DNA from: Bacteroides sp.
GTDB taxonomy: Bacteria > Bacteroidota > Bacteroidia > Bacteroidales > Bacteroidaceae
Length of the DNA stretch: 12,501 bases
Direction of reading: 5' to 3'
Assembly: GCA_030151635.1 (NCBI GenBank)
Contig: JASLDF010000042.1
Coordinates: 1 to 12,501 of the forward strand
Below, one piece after another: positions 1 through 6,254 of this stretch; within the stretch, counting starts at the first letter, position 1; every line of letters starts with the position of its first letter. Both the position numbers and the translations under genes were made by a program. Below the pieces are notes generated by a model. The model had not been told where the DNA came from. It searched no databases and worked only from the letters and a program-made list of their open reading frames with translations.

Positions 1-1034
1 ACAATAGCCGTAATGGGTATTCTAAGAAGACCATAAAGACCAGCTATGGAGATGATCAAATAAGAGTTCCTCGAGATCGAGATGCTAGTTATAACCCAAT
101 GATTATACCTAAACGTAAAAGTATGGTAGAGGGTCTAGAAAACGTTATTGTATCTCTTTATGCCAAAGGAATGAGTGTTTCAGATATAGAGGAGCAAATA
201 CGTGAGGTTTACAATTTTGATGTCTCCTCATCCACGATCTCTGATCTCTCGTATTACAGATGCTGTTATAGCTGATATTGTTGCTTGGCAAAAAGACCCT
301 TAAAGCCTGTATATCTCATTGTTTGGATGGATGGTATTGTCTCAAGGTTCGAGAAGGTTCTAAGATCATAAATAAGACCATCTATATTGCAGTAGGATTA
401 AGTCGTGATGGGCTTAAAGAAGTACTAGGCTTATGGCTGGGCAAGAATGAGTCCTCAGCCTTCTGGATGACTGTTTTGACCGATTTAAAGGTTCGTGGTA
501 CAGAGGATATCTTAATTACTGCTACGGATAACTTAAATGGCTTCACAGAGACTATACGCACCGTTTTTCCTGAATCCAAGACTCAGATCTGCATCGTGCA
601 TCAAATCCGTAATGCCTGTAGATAGGTAGTTTGGAAAGACAAAAAAAGTTTACCTCTGATATGAAGAATATCTATAATGCACCTAACAAAGAGGCTGCGG
701 CAGCTGCTCTAGAGGATTTTGCTGCTAAGTGGGATTCTAAGTACTCATATGCCGTACAAAGCTGGAAAAACAACTGGGAGGAGCTCACAGTATTCTTTGA
801 GTATCCGGTAGAGATCAGAAAAGTCATCGTATACAACTAACTTAATCGAAAACCTTAATGGGGAGCTTAGAAAGTATACCAAGAACAAATTATCGTTCCC
901 TACTAATGACTCTGTGATGAAATCAGTATATTTCCGTTAGAGAGGCCACAAAGAAGTGGTCAATGCCTATTAGGGACTGGGGCATCATTTTAAATCAGTT
1001 CCTAATTATTTACAAAGAAAGGGTCAGGCTATAA
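1..1034 (+). pseudogene. Decayed IS256-family transposase, truncated by the window edge
   Basis: This is the remnant of a mutator-type (IS256) DDE transposase, which would have moved its own insertion sequence. Pieces of the expected protein follow one another in order but in different frames: NSRNGYSKKTIKTSYGD and VPRDRDASYNP near the start, then ITDAVIADIVAW, VGLSRDGLKEVLGLWLGKNE, CIVHQIRN, NLIENLNGELRKYTKNK and RDWGIILNQ, ending at TAA 1032-1034. The three catalytic acidic codons of the family are still visible: Asp in WMDG (330-332), Asp in ATDNLNG (527-529) and Glu in LIENLNG (848-850). The gene is broken by a 7-bp duplication (237-250), apparent single-base losses near 290-294, 339-343 and 645-650, an in-frame TAG at 624-626, an apparent extra G at 829 and a further frame change near 935. 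About 60 N-terminal residues lie outside the window. No function is expected. Confidence 0.93.
237..250 (+). repeat. 7-bp near-perfect tandem duplication inside the transposase remnant
   Basis: ATCTCTG (237-243) is followed directly by ATCTCTC (244-250). Removing one copy restores the reading STIS-R-ITDA expected in this region of IS256 transposases, so the second copy is the likely cause of the first frameshift. Slippage is the inferred cause. Confidence 0.7.
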
Positions 1035-1107
1035 CAATACCCCAACCCAAGCTTCATTTACTTAAACACTTGCTGAGACAGTGTCTTATATAATTTAAAT
1101 TATCATC

Positions 1108-1821
1108 TTAGAATGTCCATTTCATAGCCAGTGTTGGAATGCAATAGAATCCATCTCTTCCTTCAAAGTTATGACTTAACTTCACTTCTGACCCCACACT
1201 CAACTTACACTTGTCGCTAACACCTTTTAATGCATTAAGGTTAAACCAAAATTGAGGTTCAGCTAAGAAAATCACTTTTCCATACATAGTTTCTTCTCTC
1301 CAGAAGTCTGCAAAACCCATAAAAGAGAACATCGCTTTATTAAAATGTAAATACCACGATGTAGTCAATTGAAAGCTCTGAGGAGAATTATGTTTTTGTA
1401 AATACTTATAAAGCAAACTAAAGCTCATTCCTTTAGAAAAATCTTTTGCTGCAAGGTTATAAGTACCTCCAATTAAAAAGGCATTGTTTAGAAATGCTTT
1501 ATTTTCGACCATTCCTTTAACAATACCTCCATTATATTCTAAATGTAAATTCACTGGGCAATTGCGTGACAATTTTATTTGTCGGAAAATTTCCATGTAC
1601 GCATTTGTAACTCCTGTTTTTGAATAACTCATATCCACGAAGAAGAACGTATTTCCCCAAGAGTCTGGAATGAAATGTTCTATGGTAGAAGTCAAAAGAG
1701 GTCTTCCGTCCAATTCGTTGTAAAGAGATCTTCCAAAGTCATAATGAACTTGGATGTTTTGAGCTCTAACAGCTCCACTAATAGCTAAGACTAAACAAAT
1801 AGCAACTAAAAATCGTTTCAT
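1108..1821 (-). CDS. DUF5020 / Tsx-like outer-membrane beta-barrel protein
   Basis: This is a predicted outer-membrane protein of about 237 residues. It starts with a classical signal peptide (MKRFLVAICLVLAISGAVRA, probable cleavage before Gln). The mature part alternates polar and aromatic residues as membrane beta strands do. FFFVDMSY, AYMEIFRQIKL and LHLEYNGG match the pattern of Tsx/OmpK-like barrels (a Phe-Val-Asp segment, then an E...R strand), and the size fits the DUF5020 family common in Bacteroides and relatives. Tsx itself is a nucleoside channel; a nucleoside role here is only inference. An in-frame ATG four codons upstream (1831-1833) is possible, but the ATG at 1819-1821 gives a cleaner signal peptide and sits about 20 nt from the predicted transcription start. 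The gene ends just before the IS remnant and is divergent from the glycosylase gene. Confidence 0.75.
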   Translation of the reverse strand: MKRFLVAICLVLAISGAVRAQNIQVHYDFGRSLYNELDGRPLLTSTIEHFIPDSWGNTFFFVDMSYSKTGVTNAYMEIFRQIKLSRNCPVNLHLEYNGGIVKGMVENKAFLNNAFLIGGTYNLAAKDFSKGMSFSLLYKYLQKHNSPQSFQLTTSWYLHFNKAMFSFMGFADFWREETMYGKVIFLAEPQFWFNLNALKGVSDKCKLSVGSEVKLSHNFEGRDGFYCIPTLAMKWTF

Positions 1822-1847
1822 TCTGATATACATTTTTTATGAAGTCG

Positions 1848-1855
1848 CAAAATTA
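1848..1855 (-). promoter_or_regulatory. Bacteroidota -7 promoter element for the DUF5020 gene
   Basis: Read on the minus strand this is TAATTTTG, a full match to the TAnnTTTG element. No TTG stands at the expected -33 distance. The predicted start of transcription, around 1842, leaves a leader of about 20 nt to the chosen start codon. Confidence 0.45.
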
Positions 1856-1897
1856 ACTATTTTTACATCAATAAACATAATAACACACTAAAATATT

Positions 1898-2485
1898 ATG
1901 AATGAAAAAAATATTGAAGTTCACCCATTAGAACCTTTTTTGCCAGTTAATGCAAAAGTGTTGATGATGGGTACTTTTCCCCCTCCTTTAAACAGATGGA
2001 GTACACACTTTTTTTATCCGAATTTCACAAACGATATGTGGAGAATAATGGGTATTATCTTCTATCAAGATAAAAATAGATTTATTAATCTTTCAGATAA
2101 AACCATAGACACAGAGCAAATATCAACCTTGTTTAAGACCATTGGTTTCGCTTTATGCGATACGGTATATGAAGCACATCGCCAAAAAGGCAATGCGTCA
2201 GACAAATTTCTAGAAGTCGTTACTCCTCGAAACATCCCAGAGCTATTAGAAAGAATCCCTGCATGTAGAACAATATTAACTACTGGGGAAAAAGCAATGG
2301 AGGTGGCGTGTGAACAATTTGGCATTAAAGAGGTTCCTAAGGTAGGCCAATTTATAGAAGTAGACTTCAATGGCGAAAGTATAAAACTATACCGCATGCC
2401 CTCCTCTTCTCGGGCATATCCTTTAAAGGTAGAGAAGAAAGCTGAAATATACAAAGTGCCTTTACAAGAAATTTTTAATCTTTAA
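1898..2485 (+). CDS. Uracil-DNA glycosylase superfamily protein (family-6/HDG-like)
   Basis: This 195-residue protein probably removes a damaged or deaminated base (uracil or hypoxanthine) from DNA as the first step of base-excision repair. The first superfamily motif is GTFPPP (25-30), followed by FFYPNFTNDMWRIMG, which resembles the FYY..P.N.FW.i stretch of family-6 (hypoxanthine-DNA glycosylase-like) members. ALCDTVYEAHRQKGNASD (85-102) matches the conserved D...R..S.D segment, and MPSSSRAYP (167-175) occupies the C-terminal loop motif that inserts into DNA. Length is normal for the group. The ArsC/Spx-family gene starts 11 bases downstream, so the two are probably cotranscribed. TATTTTTA at 1858-1865 is a near match to the -7 element. 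Substrate cannot be decided from sequence; assignment to the superfamily is firmer than to family 6. Confidence 0.75.
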   Translation: MNEKNIEVHPLEPFLPVNAKVLMMGTFPPPLNRWSTHFFYPNFTNDMWRIMGIIFYQDKNRFINLSDKTIDTEQISTLFKTIGFALCDTVYEAHRQKGNASDKFLEVVTPRNIPELLERIPACRTILTTGEKAMEVACEQFGIKEVPKVGQFIEVDFNGESIKLYRMPSSSRAYPLKVEKKAEIYKVPLQEIFNL

Positions 2486-2496
2486 ATTATAGAATC

Positions 2497-2853
2497 ATGA
2501 GTGTATTATTCGTACAATATCCTAAGTGTGGAACTTGCCGTAATGCTAAGAAATGGCTGGAAGAAAATAATGTTCAATTTAACAACCGTCATATTGTAGA
2601 AGAAACTCCTACAAAAGAGGAGTTGTCCACTTGGATTAGAAGCAGCAAACTACCTATCAAGAAGTTTTTTAACACCAGTGGTATGATTTATCGTGAGATG
2701 CAATTAAAAGATAAACTACCCAGCATGAGCGAGGACGAGCAACTTAACCTTCTAGCTTCTAATGGGATGCTTATAAAGCGTCCCATCTTGATAAAAGGCA
2801 ACGAAGTATTGGTTGGATTTAAAGAAGCTGATTGGGATAAATTATTACGATAA
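2497..2853 (+). CDS. ArsC/Spx/YffB-family thioredoxin-fold protein
   Basis: This is a complete 118-residue protein of the arsenate reductase (ArsC)/Spx/YffB family. The thiol motif CGTC (Cys11, Cys14) follows the first beta strand, as in Spx and MgsR, with FNTSG at 58-62 and the conserved IKRPIL segment (Arg95-Pro96) that lines the active site in ArsC proteins. The family includes glutathione-dependent arsenate reductases with only one of these cysteines, Spx regulators that bind RNA polymerase, and YffB proteins of unclear role. No arsenite pump or ars regulator is nearby, so arsenate reduction is not supported by context. The gene sits 11 bases after the glycosylase gene and probably shares its transcript. 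Family assignment is secure, function is not. Confidence 0.85.
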   Translation: MSVLFVQYPKCGTCRNAKKWLEENNVQFNNRHIVEETPTKEELSTWIRSSKLPIKKFFNTSGMIYREMQLKDKLPSMSEDEQLNLLASNGMLIKRPILIKGNEVLVGFKEADWDKLLR

Positions 2854-2869
2854 TTTTATTAGGCTATAC

Positions 2870-2899
2870 TTGTTTGTTAAGAATAAAGCAGTATATTTG
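2870..2899 (+). promoter_or_regulatory. Promoter of tRNA-Trp
   Basis: TTG (2870-2872) and TATATTTG (2892-2899) are separated by 19 nt, matching the Bacteroidota TTG / TAnnTTTG promoter layout. Transcription should begin around 2904, a few bases before the mature tRNA end. Confidence 0.75.
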
Positions 2900-2910
2900 C
2901 ACACGCAATT

Positions 2911-2983
2911 ACGGGTGTAGTTCAGTTGGTAGAGCACTAGTCTCCAAAACTAGGTGTCGGGAGTTCGAGCCTCTCCGCCCGTG
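2911..2983 (+). tRNA. tRNA-Trp (anticodon CCA)
   Basis: The full cloverleaf can be drawn. The acceptor stem ACGGGTG pairs with CGCCCGT with one G-U pair. The D arm contains AGTTCAGTTGGTAGAGC. The anticodon stem CTAGT/ACTAG is perfect around the loop CTCCAAA, with CCA at 2944-2946. The T arm GGGAG/CTCTC closes on loop TTCGAGC. The discriminator is G at 2983. The 3' CCA is not encoded, since CAG follows, so it must be added after transcription. The gene has its own promoter and terminator and stands alone; no secE or nusG follows. Confidence 0.96.
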
Positions 2984-2988
2984 CAGAG

Positions 2989-3023
2989 GACCTAATTAGA
3001 ATTTTTCTAGTTAGGTCTTTTTT
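2989..3023 (+). terminator. Rho-independent terminator after tRNA-Trp
   Basis: An 11-bp stem (GACCTAATTAG with CTAGTTAGGTC, one G-U pair) has a 7-nt loop and is followed by six T residues. It begins 5 nt after the mature tRNA end. Confidence 0.9.
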
Positions 3024-3147
3024 ATTGTATATTGTTTCCCCCTTCATCTATATTCTGAACTTTTGCACATTTATTCTATTTCCTTCCTATAGATACCCCT
3101 AAAGAGATTTATAAAGAACACTAAGTAAGATATTGATTAATTAAAGC
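3024..3147. other. Spacer between tRNA terminator and riboswitch, no gene seen
   Basis: AT-rich sequence with no plausible reading frame, repeat or RNA structure that I can identify. Its last bases probably contain the upstream part of the riboswitch promoter. Confidence 0.5.
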
Positions 3148-3155
3148 TATATTTA
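3148..3155 (+). promoter_or_regulatory. Candidate -7 element for the cobalamin-riboswitch transcript
   Basis: TATATTTA matches TAnnTTTG at all but the last base and would start transcription around 3160, just where the aptamer begins. No TTG is found at the proper distance upstream (the nearest is only 12 nt away), so the call rests on position and the partial match. Confidence 0.4.
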
Positions 3156-3159
3156 CAAC

Positions 3160-3333
3160 TGTTTAGGTATTGTTGCTTTTTCTAAGTTAACAATAAAAGG
3201 GAATCAGGTGTAAATCCTGGACAGACCCGCTGCTGTAAACTTCAAAAAAGTTTTAAGTTACTACAAGCCACTATTTGTAATACAAATGGGAAGGACACTT
3301 AAAAAGAAGTAAGTCAGAAGACCTGCCTAAATA
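3160..3333 (+). promoter_or_regulatory. Cobalamin (adenosylcobalamin-type) riboswitch aptamer
   Basis: All hallmark segments are present in order: GGGAATCAGGTG (from 3199), ATCCTGGACAGACCCGCTGC with TGTAA after it, GCCACT and GGGAAGGAC in the middle arm, and the B12 box AGTCAGAAGACCTGCC at 3312-3327. The closing stem can be drawn as TTTAGG (3162-3167) with CCTAAA (3326-3331), and the next stem as TATTGTT (3168-3174) with AACAATA (3189-3195). Such riboswitches lower expression of downstream genes when intracellular B12 is plentiful. The controlled gene is the lipoprotein starting at 3528. No hairpin followed by a T run lies between aptamer and start codon, so control is probably not by a simple intrinsic terminator. 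Confidence 0.95.
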
Positions 3334-3430
3334 AAATGGTTGGAAGGCTTTCGTGGATATAGAGCTTAAAACAAATATTTTCATGCGACTAATCGTAATG
3401 TAATTCTGAATGAGTATTACAATGGATCAT

Positions 3431-3488
3431 CGAATTTTGACAGTTTATTGTCATACTATTCGTGTGTCAAGTCTCACCAACCCTGAGA
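3431..3488 (+). promoter_or_regulatory. Structured leader (candidate expression platform) after the riboswitch
   Basis: Between the aptamer and the start codon lie about 194 nt. Two hairpins can be drawn. The first joins CGAAT (3431-3435) and TGACA (3438-3442) with TGTCA (3449-3453) and ATTCG (3458-3462). The second is TCTCA (3472-3476) with TGAGA (3484-3488) around the loop CCAACCC. The loop is complementary to GGTTGG at 3338-3343, directly after the aptamer. A switching role is inference. Confidence 0.4.
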
Positions 3489-3527
3489 AATTGGATTAAT
3501 ATTTTATACTTATAAATTTTATTAAAC

Positions 3528-5579
3528 ATGAGACATTTTAAAGTAATCCATCTTTTTATCCTAGTTGCTATCGCTACTATAGGACTAGTGAGTTGTAGTG
3601 ATGACAACGAAAAGAATTCAGGTAACATTGCCCATAAAATTGAGCTAGAAGCTACTGTAACCCGACTCAATGAAGACTCTAAGAGCATACAACAGTTAAT
3701 TGTATCCCTACTGAATGATGAGAAAGTTACTGATTTAACATCAGATGAAAAAGAAACCCATCTAACCTACTCTTCGGAAGCTGTAGTTAAGATGATTAAA
3801 GGAAAACAAAATCCTAAAATTCCTACACTTAGTGTTCACCAAGAAAACGACACGTATTTCTGGGTAATCTTATACAAAGGCAACAAACATTGGCTAGAAA
3901 AGAATGGAACTAAAATTCCTGTATACTCTACACCTAGCACAAGGATGGCTTATTCCAGAACGACAGCTCCTTTTGTATATCCTATTATGGGAACAAATGA
4001 ACAAGAAAATTGGACTATTGACTTAGGCAATGGACCCGAAGAGTTTTTAGATGAAAACAAAGAGCCTGTAAAAGCCATTGGAGATTCCAAAGTTAGTTTG
4101 ATTAGCTTTAACCTAGATGATGCTAACGAGATATTTGTACAGTTCAACGATGATGTCTATTTCAGCTTCAAAAGAACTGACGTGACCTTCTCTTTCGATA
4201 CGGACGAAGTCCAATATCTACCCGTATTGTTCAATTACGATGAAGAAAAAACAATTTCTTTTAAAGCGATAAATATTACTGATGTTACAGTTGATAAAAT
4301 TAGTGATGGCTGGAGCTATAAATTAAATAATGAGGATAATACAATCTCATTAATTGCACCAAAATCGAACGATTTGAATATAGAAACCGAAGCATCTATT
4401 ACGCTCAAAGGAAAAGACAAAAACGACATAACCTATACAACTTCATGTTATGCCTATACGGTGGATTACACACATCCTCTTGGCACCTTCGTTGTATTAG
4501 AAGGGAATATGACTTCAGAAAATGGTAATTTAGGATATTTTGACCAATATATGCGCAGACACGATGACATATATGAAGTTGCAAACAACAAAGAGCATGG
4601 TAACGTACTGCAAGATATATTTATCGCAAATGATAAAATCTACTTAATCAACCAAAATGGCCCTCAACAAGATGGTGCAGAAAGATTTGAAATATGTGAT
4701 GGCCGAACTATGAAAGTAGAATATGAACACCCAATGGCCTTTTTGAGTGATGGAGGTATCCCAACTTGGCCACAACATATCATTGTAGCTGAAGATAAGT
4801 TATTTATTCAATACTCAACTTCTGATATGGAGTTAAGCTCGGGAATTCGCGTGTTTGATCTAAAAACCAAGAAACTGGAACCTAAAGATATAGAGGGAAC
4901 TTATGGTGCATTTACAAAAGATGGTGCATTAAAAGGACGAATGGTTTTATCTCGTGGGAAGATTTTCGCTGGATTAGGCAGTGGGTTAGTTATTATAGAT
5001 CCTATTGAATCTAAAGTTATCAAAACAATAACTTATGAAGGTCAAGTTAAAGGCATTGTAAAAGCAGCAGATAATAACATCTACATTGCAGTAGCAGGAA
5101 ACTTCACAGGATCTGTTTATTCACCATCATTCACTTCAAATCCACAAATTATAGGTATAAATCACGAGGGGATAGAAATCTACAAACACGATCTGGGAAA
5201 TGATGTCCAATTTCCTGTTGCAACTTGGTCGCCAGGCATAGGTCTAGCTGCTAGCTTTAATAAACCACACATTTATTTGGCTACTTCTATGGACTTTACT
5301 ATTCATACCGCTTCTAGATTTAATTATGAAACAAAAGTTTTAGAGAAAGACCTCATTTCTACTGATGATAAAAACTTATATGGGTATATGGGGATACATC
5401 CTACGACTGAGAACTTATTCGTTGGAACATCTCCTAATTACTTAAGTGGTGATATTTTCGAGTGGAAAGTTGCTTCAGATGGCAAACTATCTGATTTGAC
5501 AATTCATGAATTTGATAAAGCAAGTCCGGCAGGAATGGATTTTGCTTACCGATTTACACCAGAATTTATTAATAAATAA
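3528..5579 (+). CDS. BtuG-like surface lipoprotein with C-terminal DUF5074-type propeller, B12-regulated
   Basis: This 683-residue protein is a predicted cell-surface lipoprotein for vitamin B12 capture. Residues 1-22 form a lipoprotein signal with lipobox LVSC; Cys23 is followed by SDDNEK, an acidic stretch of the kind that directs Bacteroidota lipoproteins to the outer face. Residues about 33-135 resemble the DUF4988/PL29 N-terminal region: a short coiled coil, then a YFWVILYKGNKHWLEKNGTKIP-like segment split here as YFWVI and WLEKNGTKIP. Residues about 218-312 look like an immunoglobulin/BACON-like spacer. From about 318 (GTFVVLEGN) to the end, repeated strand patterns (IFIANDKIYLIN, VFDLKTKKL, GLVIIDP, NIYIAVAG) fit a beta-propeller of the DUF5074/YncE kind, the fold of BtuG, which binds B12 very tightly beside BtuB. 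The B12 riboswitch supports that role. It is monocistronic, with a terminator 36 bp downstream and no btuB beside it. Binding of B12 itself is inference. Confidence 0.8.
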   Translation: MRHFKVIHLFILVAIATIGLVSCSDDNEKNSGNIAHKIELEATVTRLNEDSKSIQQLIVSLLNDEKVTDLTSDEKETHLTYSSEAVVKMIKGKQNPKIPTLSVHQENDTYFWVILYKGNKHWLEKNGTKIPVYSTPSTRMAYSRTTAPFVYPIMGTNEQENWTIDLGNGPEEFLDENKEPVKAIGDSKVSLISFNLDDANEIFVQFNDDVYFSFKRTDVTFSFDTDEVQYLPVLFNYDEEKTISFKAINITDVTVDKISDGWSYKLNNEDNTISLIAPKSNDLNIETEASITLKGKDKNDITYTTSCYAYTVDYTHPLGTFVVLEGNMTSENGNLGYFDQYMRRHDDIYEVANNKEHGNVLQDIFIANDKIYLINQNGPQQDGAERFEICDGRTMKVEYEHPMAFLSDGGIPTWPQHIIVAEDKLFIQYSTSDMELSSGIRVFDLKTKKLEPKDIEGTYGAFTKDGALKGRMVLSRGKIFAGLGSGLVIIDPIESKVIKTITYEGQVKGIVKAADNNIYIAVAGNFTGSVYSPSFTSNPQIIGINHEGIEIYKHDLGNDVQFPVATWSPGIGLAASFNKPHIYLATSMDFTIHTASRFNYETKVLEKDLISTDDKNLYGYMGIHPTTENLFVGTSPNYLSGDIFEWKVASDGKLSDLTIHEFDKASPAGMDFAYRFTPEFINK

Positions 5580-5614
5580 TTGGGAAACAACATACTCAAT
5601 TACAATTATAAAAG

Positions 5615-5657
5615 AAAACGGCTTCAATTTCATAAAATGAAATTGAAGCCGTTTTTT
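5615..5657. terminator. Strong bidirectional terminator between convergent genes
   Basis: A 19-bp perfect stem (5615-5633 with 5637-5655) with a 3-nt loop is followed by a T run on the plus strand; on the minus strand the left arm also ends in T-rich sequence. It serves the lipoprotein gene from one side and lutC from the other. Confidence 0.93.
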
Positions 5658-5672
5658 ATATTAACTTTTTGA

Positions 5673-6254
5673 TTACATCAAAATTACTAAAACTTGTCTT
5701 GGACCATGAGCACCAAACACTAGTGCTTGCTCAATATCTGCTGTCTTAGACGGACCAGACATAAACACTCCAAATTCATATTTTTTATCATCAAGCCACT
5801 TATATGCTTCATGCATATTGTTTAGAAGATTTTTCTTTTCAAGTAAAATTACTAGACCTTCAGAAATAAAAAATAAAGCTTTATGTTTAATCTCTTGAGG
5901 AATCCAAATTGCTGCATTTTCAGCAACTCCTACTTTTCCTTGTACAATACCAAGATCTGTGCCATCTAACTCTTGAGATTTAGCAAGATCATCTGGATTG
6001 AAAGTTGCACATTTCACAAATGGCAGATTAGAACCAATACGTTTAGCATCTGGGAAATTTTTCTTGATGACATCATCAAGAGATTCTCCTTCTTGAAGAA
6101 CGTGAGTTGTTCCACCTACGATTTTATTAATCTCAATAAACCTTTCTACTTTATTATCAAAAGTTATCGGTTTCTCCATTGCCAAGTTAGGCATTGGGTT
6201 GTTAGCATGTGTATTTTCTTTTACAGCTTTTAAAATTTCTTCGCGGCTACTCAT
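5673..6254 (-). CDS. lutC: Lactate utilization protein LutC (LUD domain)
   Basis: This is the third subunit of the LutABC iron-sulfur L-lactate oxidation complex, which converts lactate to pyruvate in the cytoplasm. The 193-residue protein consists of one LUD domain. The C-terminal signature is clear: MSGPSKTADIEQAL (165-178) followed by GAHGPR (181-186), with the central GKVGVAENAAIW (106-117). No iron-sulfur cysteine cluster is present, as expected for LutC. Its ATG overlaps the lutB stop codon (ATGA, 6251-6254), indicating translational coupling. It is slightly shorter than many homologues of about 200-240 residues but looks intact. Family members of this length are also annotated simply as LUD-domain proteins. 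Confidence 0.92.
   Translation of the reverse strand: MSSREEILKAVKENTHANNPMPNLAMEKPITFDNKVERFIEINKIVGGTTHVLQEGESLDDVIKKNFPDAKRIGSNLPFVKCATFNPDDLAKSQELDGTDLGIVQGKVGVAENAAIWIPQEIKHKALFFISEGLVILLEKKNLLNNMHEAYKWLDDKKYEFGVFMSGPSKTADIEQALVFGAHGPRQVLVILM

Noticed and set aside
1090..1103. 14-bp perfect palindrome ATAATTTAAATTAT near the end of the IS remnant
   Set aside because: It consists only of A and T in an AT-rich gap, has no loop or T run beyond it, and needs no functional explanation.
1035..1107. Right terminal inverted repeat of the IS256 element
   Set aside because: The left end is outside the window, so no repeat can be matched; the segment around AGACAGTGTCTTATA is only a guess.
2065..2454. 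129-codon open frame on the minus strand
   Set aside because: It lies wholly inside the glycosylase gene in antisense, has no family resemblance and no promoter.
2497..2853. Arsenate resistance operon
   Set aside because: Only the ArsC/Spx-family gene is present; there is no arsenite transporter or ArsR regulator, and the family has several non-arsenate members.
3467..3688. 73-codon minus-strand frame overlapping the lipoprotein start
   Set aside because: It covers the leader and signal peptide coding region in antisense and shows no protein-like features.
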